Assembly: GCF_014356525.2 (NCBI RefSeq)
Contig: NC_052515.1
Coordinates: 21,904,365 to 21,968,364, forward strand
Direction: 5' to 3'
From: Nilaparvata lugens
Taxonomy: Eukaryota > Arthropoda > Insecta > Hemiptera > Delphacidae
Length of the DNA: 64,000 nucleotides
The notes beneath the pieces were generated by a model. That model was not told where the DNA came from and made no database searches. It saw nothing but the letters and a program-made list of their open reading frames with translations. The stretch's first letter is position 1. Each line of letters begins with the position of its first letter. Positions 54,425 through 64,000 of the stretch are shown here, piece by piece. Position numbers and translations under genes: made by a program.

Positions 54425-55868
54425 TCTCAGGTACAGCTTGAGAACGTCCTCGCCGAAGTCCCCAGACTGCGGCATTCTTCCTCTTACTCTCTCTTCACCT
54501 TCCCTATTCTATAATCCTCCTAGCTCTCAGGTACAGTTTGAGAACGTCCTTGCCGAAGTTCCCAGACTGCGGCATCCTCTCTCTTCCTTCCTCTTAATTT
54601 TTCCTACCCTGTATAGTGCGAGATCTCAGTTCCAGACTCGAGATCGTTCCCGTCGCGGTCCTCAGACCAGCGAGAGGTGTAGGAAACCTTATGTAGAGCA
54701 GGATCTCAGTCACAGATTAGAGATCGACCCAGTCGCGGTTCTCAGACCAGCGAGAAGCTTGGGAGAATCCTTGTAAACCCTTCTCTATCCTCTCATAATA
54801 GTCGACATACTGACTATTAATTTAAAAGCGTTTCGGACGATTGAGAGTGATTCCCATACCCTTAAGGGCAGTTACAGATTGGCTCTTAATAACCGGCGCG
54901 CTGTCATCAGATCAGCGCGGAAATCCTGTTTAGCAGTTTCAGAATTGCTGAAAATCCTTTCGCAGCTGCAGGCTCGCGATTCAGAAATCCGACACCCGAA
55001 ACCTCATCCATTGAGCTTTAGTTATCATAAAATTGTAATTGATATACTGTATTTAGCTAGCAGGTTCAGCTTGCTGAGAACTATATCGCGATTCACAGAT
55101 CGCGAGTTATTGAACAAAACCCCATTAGTTACAGGAAGGAACAATCCTATTAACGAATCTCCATTTCCCAAGCCCGATAAAATATTCCCTATACCTCAAA
55201 CTCGGTATACCATATCCTGTACCTTATACCTCTTACGCCCCTCCAATCATATTGATCTAATACCGGGTGCGCAGATTCAGTCTGCACACCGACAGCCCGC
55301 AGTCTCAGATTGCGAAAACCGTAACAAAAATTCTATATCATTCCTTGTTAAACTCCATCCCGAGTTCCTCCACCTACAACCTTTATTCCGGGCTTGCAGG
55401 TACAGCTTTGCTCGCCGTCAACTCGCAGTTGGTTCAGATTGCGTACTACCTTTACAAATATAATTATTTGTGGGGATCTGATATCCGGATCCGTATCCTT
55501 GGTTAAGGTTACCTCAATTCTCCCTAACACCCAACCTGAATTCCAAGAGCCGAGGGCCGAATCGGCCAACAACGGCACGGGCACACACTCTTCCCTTCAA
55601 ATTAAATACCTCCCGTCAAAGACAGAGGGTAAAGAATCAGGACAGGGGGAGAAGTGTAGGTCCAGTATCTCCACCAGTCAATACGGTCACCGACCCCGAC
55701 CCATACCCGGCTGTAGCTAGTCCGCGTCGTAGCAATACTTCGCAATTATTAGAAAACCTAGAGGGTGGAATAGGACATTCTAATAAAACTGACGTCTCCC
55801 AACGTGAGGCTAAGACGTCTGGCGCCCAAGTAGATCGTGAGCAAAGGTTAAGTAAACCCCAGTGCACG

Positions 55869-58019
55869 ATGTCGGAACGGGGAGAGGAGTCTACACTCCA
55901 AGAGTACGAGGAGGACCAAGGAGATCACGAGACAGACAACACGGAACGAGAAACCGACCCTCGAGTGTCGTGGGTGTACCGGCTGAGTAAGGAGGAAGCG
56001 GTCAGCTACCTGGAGAGTCTTGGCCTGTCGGCAGTGGGGACTCTGACGGAGCTGAGGAGGAGGATGGTTGAACACCATCGGTCCCGGACCGCTGCGACCT
56101 CTCAGACTCGCCGGGACGATGCTATCCCAGGCACAAGCCGTGTCTACTCCGAGCCGTCCCTCCACAACAGAGTGAATCGACCAACAGGTATAGAGCCGGC
56201 ACCACACCGCTCTTCAGGCACGTATAGTCAGGGCGCTGTATGTGATAAGGTAAGAAGTTGGAATTTACGTTTTGATGGTGTATCAGATGCTCCCAGTTTT
56301 ATCGAGAGGCTCACTGAACTTCAGAGCGCATATGGGATATCCGGGGAACAATCTCTTATAGCCCTACCAGAGCTGATGGAGAGAGGGGCCCTACTTTGGA
56401 TGCGGAATCGTCGCTCCCAGTGGAGGACGTGGGCTGACTTTGTAGAGGCGTTTAAACTCCGATACTATCCCCATACTTATAGTGACGATCTTGAAAGTCA
56501 AATCATTGCAAGGAAGCAGAGGGAGGGCGAACCGGCTGATGAGTATGCCGAAACCCTACTCACTTTAATGAGGAGATTAGGAAGTTACGACGGGGATAGG
56601 ATATATCAGAGGGTGTATCAGAATTTATTACCCAGATATAAGCTACATGTCCGAAGTGTAGGAGCCCAAAACATAGACCAACTGTTAGATATAACTAAGG
56701 AATATGAGGCAATCCGTGCTGAGGAAAAACACTCTAGGTTGTCCTCACGGAATACTAAAATCGAGGACAATAAACGGGGAGAAAATTCAGCTAAGGCAAC
56801 TACTAAACCACGGGAGGCTAAAGTGATAGAAGAGAGTAGTACTAGTCAGGGTCCTGTGTGCTGGAATTGTAAAAAGACAGGACATTGGAGATCAACTTGC
56901 CCCGAGCTTTCTAAGTGTAAGGAATGCGGGAAAAATCATGATCAGTGTAACTGTAAGTCCCAGAGTAAAAGATCGTCGGGAAATTCAGTAATTCATTCAA
57001 CAAAGATTTTAAGCCCCAGAACCGTGTCAGGAGATACACGGACTTTCATTGATGTGAGTTTGGCGAACCAGAAATTTGTCGCTTTGATTGATACGGGATC
57101 GGAAAAATCCTACATCAGTACACAAGTTCTGAGAGCATTAGAACGTGAGGGGTCAGTAAGGAAAGAAAACTGCACACATAAAGCGATACTCGCTGATGGG
57201 AAGTCTGCTCTCCTCTCGATAAAAGTTTTTACCCAATTGAAAATAGAAAATATTTCTGTTTCTTTCCAGGCTGTAGTGATGGAAGGCCTTAAGCCTGACG
57301 TGTTGCTGGGAGTGTCATTTATGATTCAGCATAATTTAACTATCAATATGAGGCATAATAGAGTAGAATGGGAACCAGAGATAGTGGGAGCTATACGTGG
57401 TAGTAAGAGTTCAGCGAATACTTCTAAGGTGTCGACTGTAGCTGCCGTTAGACCAAGTAGGGAGGTCGGAGATAACGGGGTGTACATGTACGTAGGAGTA
57501 GAGGGGGTGGACCTGAATGCCGCTATAGATACCTCATCTCAAAAGTCATACGTTTCTAGTGAGATCGCGAAACGTCTTAAGATAGAAGGGGAGACCACTT
57601 TACCGGTCACTGTATGTGGCAAGGAGTATAAGTGGCAAGTGTCAGTTGTCCCAGATATTGAACCTCGTATGATTTTGGGAGTGGAAAATCTGCGTAAGAT
57701 GGGAGCTGTATTAGAAATGCAACCCCAGGGAGTCCGATTACGGAGTAGGGAAGGGGAAGGTAGGTTATCAGTTGTCTCTGAGCAGGAGAAATTCGATAAT
57801 TTTCTGGAAGAAGAAATCCGGAAATTCTCTTCACTCCCAGGACGGACCCATATCTTGAAACACAAAATAAAACTCCAGGAAGGAGTTGAACCCTTCAGAC
57901 TTCGTCCCTATCCCAGGAACCCTATCATGCAAAAAGTGATCGATGAGGAAGTCGATACAATGCTTGAACAGGGAGTCATAGAACCAGCTGTAGCTCGTGG
58001 AGTTCTCCTATCGTATTAG
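55869..58019 (+). pseudogene. gag, tandem protease domains and start of RT, Ty3/gypsy
   Basis: First reading frame, 716 codons from ATG 55869. Residues 39-70 resemble a SAP motif (LSKEEAVSYLESLGL, then GTLTELRRRM). Residues 125-240 look like a retrotransposon gag domain. C331-C334-H339-C344 is a CCHC zinc knuckle, and a second, less regular Cys/His cluster spans 350-362. The retropepsin motif DTG is at 408-410, with VLLGVSF about 75 residues on. A second, similar block follows with DTS at 554-556 and MILGVENL. The frame ends within the first conserved block of reverse transcriptase because of a minus-one change at about 57995-58020. The same frame is open upstream to about 55490 but has no ATG. 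Confidence 0.85.
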
Positions 58020-59885
58020 TAAAAAAATCGAATGGGAAAATAAGGTTCTGTATTGATTTTCGTAAACTTAATTCTGTGACTCATAGAGATGCTTACCCCC
58101 TCCCAAATATGACTGGTATTTTAGACAGGCTTCGCGATGCTAAATATATATCTACTATTGATCTGAAGAGTGGTTATTGGCAAGTTCCGTTAGATGAGGA
58201 GAGTAAAGAATTGACTGCTTTCATAGTGCCGGGCAGAGGCCTATTTCAATTTAAAGTGATGCCTTTCGGCTTACACTCAGCTGGAGCTACCTTTCAACGT
58301 TTGCTAGATCAGGTAATAGGGCCTAAACTCGAACCATATGCGTTCGCATACTTAGACGATGTGGTAGTATTAGGGGAGACTCTTGAATCCCATAGAGAAC
58401 ATCTCGCAGAGGTTTTCCAGAGGTTGAGAGACGCAGGTCTAATTATAAATAAAGATAAGTGCAATTTTCTGAAATCTGAGCTGAAATACTTAGGTCATAT
58501 TGTGACAGAGCAAGGCCTCCGTACCGACCCGGAAACGATTAGGGCTGTCAGAGATTTCCCTACCCCGCAGCGTGTTAAATCTCTCAGGAGCTTCCTAGGG
58601 TTAGCCTCCTGGTACCGTAGGTTCGTCCCTAATTTTTCAGAGCTAGCAAATCCATTACATCGTTTGTTAAAATTGAAGGTGAATTGGCAGTGGGGAGAAG
58701 AGGAGGAAACGGCATTTCAGAAAATCAAAGATGCTTTAACCTGTGCCCCAGTATTAACCTACCCTCATTTTGAGTTACCCTTTGTGATTCAGACCGATGC
58801 CTCCGACGAAGGGTTGGGAGCTGTCTTGACTCAGGAGATTAATGGTGAGGAGAAAGTTATTGCTTATGCGAGTAGGGGTTTAAGAGGTCCCGAAGTCCGA
58901 TATACTACAACCGAGAAAGAGTGTCTAGCTGTGATATATGCCCTGAGAAAATTTAAGTCATATGTGGAAGGTTACGAAATTACTGTGATTACCGACCATC
59001 AGTCCTTGAAGTGGTTGCATGCCATTCCCCATCCCACTGGTCGTTTAGCACGATGGGTAATGGAAATGCAACAATATAATTTGAAAATAAAATATAGGAA
59101 AGGGAAGTTCAACATAGTTCCAGATGTACTCTCACGCACCCCCTGTAAGGAGGAGCTCACTTCGGGAGAAACGAACTCCGAGGGAGGGGTGGCCCCTATC
59201 GCTATTGGTCGAGAGAACGACGATAGCTGGGTAAAGAAAATTAAATCATTACTGATTGCAGACCCTGAGAAATTCCCCGACTATACAGTTAGAGATGGGT
59301 TGTTGTATAGACATATTTGGCCTAGGAGGCGGCTCCAGGAAGAGCAGAGTGCTGAGGGGTGGAAGCTTTGTGTCCCAGTGAGCTGTCGCTCTGAAGTTTT
59401 ACAACAAAATCATAATGCTCCTACCGCGGGTCACTTTGGCATATATCGTACATATGACAAGATAGCGCGCCTATATTATTGGCCTGGATTGTTTAATGAT
59501 GTTGCCACCTATGTACGGAGGTGTGATGACTGCAAGGTAGAACAGAGGACCCCATATGGTCGCATGAAAAATCCCCGTAAATTGTTTCACCCTTGGGAGA
59601 CTGTCAGTACTGATTTAGTCGGCCCGTTACCCCGTTCCAAGTTAGGACACCGTTACATAGTCGTGTTTCAAGATCAGTTCACTAAGTGGACGGAAGTGGC
59701 CGCCCTATCTAAGGCAGATAGCGCAGGAGTCACGAAAGCTTTCCGTGAATTGATTGTCACACGGTATGGAGCACCTAGGATGCTCATTTGTGACAATGGA
59801 ACCCAATACACTAGCAAGTATTTTCGCTCGTATTGTGAGGATAATGGCGTGAATGTGTTTTTCACCCCCCATATTCTCCTAGTTG
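58002..59885 (+). pseudogene. pol: reverse transcriptase, RNase H, integrase (broken)
   Basis: The second frame continues RT directly after the first break (first ATG at 58076). With residues counted from that ATG, STIDLKSGY is at 26-34 and YLDD, the catalytic pair, at 92-95. RNase H begins at TDAS 240-243. The integrase HHCC region is near 445-490 (HFGIYRTY, YVRRCDDC), and the core aspartates are D513 (STDLVGPL) and D573 (CDNGTQY). The frame is lost by a second minus-one change at a C run (about 59867-59872), before the catalytic glutamate. Domain order RT-RH-IN identifies Ty3/gypsy. Confidence 0.87.
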
Positions 59886-60579
59886 TAATCCTACTGAAAG
59901 AGTGAACCGTGTACTCAAAACTATGATACAAATCTTTGTAGGAGAGAACCACTCGGATTGGGACCGATATTTAAGAGAATTTTGTTTTGCGATGAATACA
60001 ACTATTCATCAAGGCACCCAATATACTCCAGCTTATCTCAACTTCGGTAGGGAATTGAGGGCTCCAGGTGAGTCCGCATTCGAGTCTCAAGACGATCCAC
60101 GTACGCAGGGTTTTGAAAGTAGTCAGGCCACGCTACAGAAAAATATTAAGGTATTAATTCAAACCAGGAAAATTGTAGTGGATAATTTGGATAAAGCATA
60201 TAGGGATGCTAGCCGTTATTATAATCTTCGGAGGCGAGATGTTAAGCTATCCCCAGGTCAGTTGATATATAAGAGAGAACATTATTTATCTTCGGGAGTT
60301 GACCAGTTCGCCGCGAAACTCGCTCCAAAGTTCTCAGGCCCCTGGGAGGTGGTTGAGATATTGAGTCCTACAGTAGTGAAGGTTAAAGTAGCAGAGAATA
60401 AATCTGTGACTGTTCATGTGAAAGACATTAAGTTGTTACCCCCATGTGTAGAGGAGGAGGAGGGGGAATCTAGCTCTGAAGAACAGGCGAACGCAAATTG
60501 CGTTGGTGGAGTGAAGTGCGGGTTGCCTATACTAGCCTTAGACGGCGCAAGGTGCGGGGGCAGCACTTCATTCAACTAG
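59874..60579 (+). pseudogene. pol: integrase C-terminal part
   Basis: The third frame resumes with the glutamate motif (PTERVNR, Glu codon at 59896-59898). It continues through integrase sequence (FCFAMNTTIHQGTQYTPAY) and a GPY/F-type module (KFSGPWEVVEI), ending in an acidic tail at a TAG at 60577-60579. No envelope-like frame follows. Confidence 0.85.
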
Positions 60580-61017
60580 TTATTACGTTTCCCGTTAGAT
60601 GCCGCGACAGGGTTGATTCACTGGTTTTTTGCTCCTCTCGTCGCATCGCATAAGACGTTCGAACCTTTTCTTTCAGGATATTTTTGTTATCTGTTTATTG
60701 TAGGGTTGCTTTTATCGCGTTCCCGATAATGATAATCTTGTCTTTCTACACTGTCGTTACCTGAATATTTTTGTATAAGCCCATCTAGTCGTCTTTCTAT
60801 TGCTTCAGTAGTGCTTCGACTCTCTTAGCAGTATGGCGCCTCGTCTTGGTCTACTTGATCGCTTTTTATCCATCGCTGAAATGCGTTCACGTAATGTGAA
60901 AAGTAGGGAGGATGGTGTGTTGTTCCGTAGTTTGAAGGTGTGGTTGTAGCCGTTATTCCCGACGTCGCCTTGTATGTTCAACGCCAATCCCCCCCCCCCA
61001 CCTTAGTAGGAGTGGGG
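60580..61017 (+). other. Post-pol region with C-run and polypurine tract
   Basis: No envelope gene. It includes an 11-base C homopolymer (60989-60999). The purine-rich AGTAGGAGTGGGG (61005-61017) abuts the 3' LTR, as expected for the plus-strand primer of reverse transcription. Confidence 0.75.
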
Positions 61018-64000
61018 TGTCACAAAGTGAATTTTTGTGACGGATAGAGAGCCGTCGTCCAGCATAAAATTAGCGAAATTATTCTATTTTAGAATAGGAA
61101 TAGGATCGTCTACCAGATATATTTTGTTAGATTTGTAGTTGTGTATACATTATCACTATCGCCGTCAACCCCTTTAAATTAGCAGCATTCGTATCATCTA
61201 AACGATAAGCGGCTACCGAGTCGGGCCAGTATCGCTCTTCATGAAATTTCTGGAATAGAAATATTGTTTACCGGCCTGAATTAGTGTAGTAATTAGTATC
61301 AGTGTCGTCATTAGCTGCACCCTTATCATCAGCACTAGTGGATTCAAACCCTGTCACATGACTAGTGGCGTGATCGTCTTTTCAGACTCCCATTGGTCAG
61401 CAAGCCCCTTTTCCACCGGCCTCCTAATTTTCAGCGACCCGGTGTGGCTTCCAGGAGACCTGGGAGAGAGTCAGTTGTTCGGTGGTTGAGCGTGAGATCG
61501 GGTCGCGAATCTCCTCTCCTTACGACGTTACCGACACTAATTATTATTCTATCTTCTGCTAACGTAGAATATTGTAGGTCGAGTTCCGAACAACTCGGAG
61601 TTAGAATTCCCTTGTGGGTTTTTCTTTCTTGTCAGCTATTTTTTCCCGAATTCGTATCACTGGGGGTGAACGAATTATTCTTGGTTTTGAAACCTGTAAG
61701 GGATCTCAAGTTTGAGCTACAAACAGTTGAGTGGGGAAATTTAGCTAGGCTTTTAAGCAAATTATTTTTGAGGGCTTAATTCTTAAGTCTCGACTCTGTC
61801 GCTTCACGACGTTTAAGTTTAGTGCGGGAATTTGTTTGCTATTCTCCGTATTTAATTCTGCAGTGATTCAGGTAACTGTATGTTAGGACTGGTCACTTGT
61901 GTGCATTTCCTCTTCTGTAATAAGGTAATCTCAGTTTTTAGGGGTGTATTTCCTTATTAATTTTCATACTATAGAGTGGCCCTGTATTTTAAATTCGCTT
62001 AGCAGTTTCTGACTTGCTGTAATTCCAAGTAGGGAAAGCCCAATCCTTTTCCTAGAGAACTCAGGTGCAGCTTGAGCTCGTCCTCGTCGAAGTTTCTAGA
62101 CTGCGACATCCTTTCTCTTTCTCTCTCTTAACTTTTCCTATTCTATAACCCTTCTAGCTCTCAGGTACAGCTTGAGGACTTCCTCGCCGAAGTTTCTAGA
62201 CTGCGGCAACCTTTCTCTTTCTCTCTCTTAACTTTCCCTATTCTATAATCCTTCTAGCTCTCAGGTACAGCTTGAGCACTTTCTCTTCACTTTCCCTATT
62301 CTATAATCCTTCTAGCTCTCAGGTGCAGCTTGAGAGCGTCCTTGTCGAAGTCACAGACTGCGACTCTTCCTGCTCTCAGGTACAGCTTGAGAACGTCCTT
62401 GTCGAAGTCACAGACTGCGACGCTTCCTGCTCTCAGGTACAGCTTGAGAACGTCCTTGTCGAAGTCACAGACTGCGACGCTTCCCACTCTCAGGTACAGC
62501 TTGAGAACGTCCTTGTCGAAGTCACAGACTGCGACGCTTCCTGCTCTCAGGTACAGCTTGAGAACGTCCTTGTCGAAGTCACAGACTGCGACGCTTCCTG
62601 CTCTCAGGTACAGCTTGAGAACGTCCTTGTCGAAGTCACAGACTGCGACGCTTCCTGCTCTCAGGTACAGCTTGAGAACGTCCTTGTCGAAGTCACAGAC
62701 TGCGACGCTTCCTGCTCTCAGGTACAGCTTGAGAACGTCCTTGTCGAAGTCACAGACTGCGACGCTTCCGCTCTCAGGTACAGCTTGAGAACGTCCTTGT
62801 CGAAGTCCAGACTGCGACGCTTCCTGCTCTCAGGTACAGCTTGAGAACGTCCTTGTTGAAGTCACAGACTGCAACGCTTCCTGCTCTCAGGTGCAGCTTG
62901 AGAACGTCCTTGTTGAAGTCACAGACTGCAACGCTTCCCGCTCTCAGGTACAGCTTGAGAACGTCCTCGCCGAAGTCCCCAGACTGCGGCATTCTTCCTC
63001 TTACTCTCTCTTCACCTTCCCTATTCTATAATCCTCCTAGCTCTCAGGTACAGTTTGAGAACGTCCTTGCCGAAGTTCCCAGACTGCGGCATCCTCTCTC
63101 TTCCTTCCTCTTAATTTTTCCTACCCTGTATAGTGCGAGATCTCAGTTCCAGACTCGAGATCGTTCCCGTCGCGGTCCTCAGACCAGCGAGAGGTGTAGG
63201 AAACCTTATGTAGAGCAGGATCTCAGTCACAGATTAGAGATCGACCCAGTCGCGGTTCTCAGACCAGCGAGAAGCTTGGGAGAATCCTTGTAAACCCTTC
63301 TCTATCCTCTCATAATAGTCGACATACTGACTATTAATTTAAAAGCGTTTCGGACGATTGAGAGTGATTCCCATACCCTTAAGGGCAGTTACAGATTGGC
63401 TCTTAATAACCGGCGCGCTGTCATCAGATCAGCGCGGAAATCCTGTTTAGCAGTTTCAGAATTGCTGAAAATCCTTTCGCAGCTGCAGGCTCGCGATTCA
63501 GAAATCCGACACCCGAAACCTCATCCATTGAGCTTTAGTTATCATAAAATTGTAATTGATATACTGTATTTAGCTAGCAGGTTCAGCTTGCTGAGAACTA
63601 TATCGCGATTCACAGATCGCGAGTTATTGAACAAAACCCCATTAGTTACAGGAAGGAACAATCCTATTAACGAATCTCCATTTCCCAAGCCCGATAAAAT
63701 ATTCCCTATACCTCAATCTCGGTATACCATATCCTGTACCTTATACCTCTTACGCCCCTCCAATCATATTGATCTAATACCGGGTGCGCAGATTCAGTCT
63801 GCACACCGACAGCCCGCAGTCTCAGATTGCGAAAACCGTAACAAAAATTCTATATCATTCCTTGTTAAACTCCATCCCGAGTTCCTCCACCTACAACCTT
63901 TATTCCGGGCTTGCAGGTACAGCTTTGCTCGCCGTCAACTCGCAGTTGGTTCAGATTGCGTACTACCTTTACAAATATAATTATTTGTGGGGATCTGATA
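61018..64000 (+). mobile_element. 3' LTR, cut by the window end
   Basis: Starts TGTCACAAAG directly after the polypurine tract and matches 52513-55495. Single-base differences include C/A near 61414, a T-run of 6 against 7 near 61641, T/C near 61758, a C-run near 61950 and A/T near 63717. The segment around 62270-62330 carries a deletion relative to the 5' LTR. The target-site duplication cannot be checked because the end is outside. Confidence 0.92.
62316..62940. repeat. 57 bp tandem array in the 3' LTR, eleven units
   Basis: Same unit as 53853-54424, but eleven units instead of ten. A few-base deletion affects the units near 62768 and 62805. The upstream third long unit is truncated so that a 'gtgcagcttgagagcg' variant unit is now first. 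The array differs while the rest of the LTR is nearly identical. Confidence 0.9.

Larger units (their letters stand above)
52513..55495 (+). mobile_element. 5' LTR of a Ty3/gypsy retrotransposon (minimum extent)
   Basis: Begins TGTCACAAAG, with a small terminal hairpin (gtcacaaa / tttgtgac). The whole stretch repeats at 61018-64000, where the window cuts it, so the LTR is at least 2.98 kb and its true end lies between 55495 and the gag start at 55869. Outside the tandem array I count about six single-base differences between the two LTRs. TGGCGCCCAAG at 55820-55830 matches the first ten bases of a tRNA-Lys primer site, but the following bases do not fit and no CA precedes it, so the primer site is unresolved. 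Confidence 0.9.

Noticed and set aside
53769..54776. 335-codon frame with 19-residue repeats, and a 211-codon frame on the opposite strand
   Set aside because: Both lie wholly within the LTR tandem array. A 57 bp unit without stops makes periodic frames on both strands, and nothing indicates a real protein.
57990..58020. Programmed ribosomal frameshift between gag and pol
   Set aside because: The break falls inside a conserved RT block, not at a gag-pol boundary, and there is no clear slippery heptamer with a downstream structure.
60580..61017. Envelope-like gene of an errantivirus
   Set aside because: Only about 440 bp separate the end of pol from the 3' LTR, and no frame resembles an envelope protein.

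Overview
This is a eukaryotic nuclear window. The base composition is AT-rich, there is one split host gene, and the rest is mostly introns and mobile DNA. Protein similarity and repeat style point to an insect, most plausibly a hemipteran such as a planthopper; the species assignment is inference only.

The only host gene I can support is a lysosomal alpha-mannosidase (GH38, MAN2B1 family) on the + strand. Ten coding exons are visible from 7884 to 51138, with every intron phase matching its neighbours. They encode about 513 residues: a signal peptide, the zinc-binding HTHDD motif, the nucleophile motif QIDPFGHS and the HHD motif. This is roughly the N-terminal half of the usual length, so the C-terminal half lies beyond the window. 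Exon 1 codes for only 31 residues and is separated from exon 2 by a 28.9 kb intron.

Region by region: 1-7800 is upstream intergenic DNA with foldback MITEs. 7815-7976 holds the probable promoter, leader and first exon. 7977-36893 (intron 1) contains a full SINE with target-site duplication, two non-autonomous Helitrons, several MITEs, long pyrimidine and GA tracts, and a 400 bp (ATTT)n array. 36894-51138 holds exons 2-10. The introns between them carry long near-perfect hairpins, a degenerate Penelope-like element (reverse transcriptase plus GIY-YIG remains), LINE remnants, a Helitron end and microsatellites. From 52513 to the window end lies a young Ty3/gypsy LTR retrotransposon in intron 10. 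Its LTRs are unusually long (at least 2.98 kb), each with a 57 bp tandem array. It has a SAP-like motif in Gag, two tandem retropepsin-like domains, and a pol reading frame broken twice by single-base frame changes.

No bacterial, CRISPR or operon-type system is present. The most interesting signals are the architecture of the LTR element, several intronic hairpins able to form long dsRNA, a 60 bp micro-transposon whose insertion is proven by an empty site elsewhere in the window, and a repeated splice-acceptor region before exon 9.
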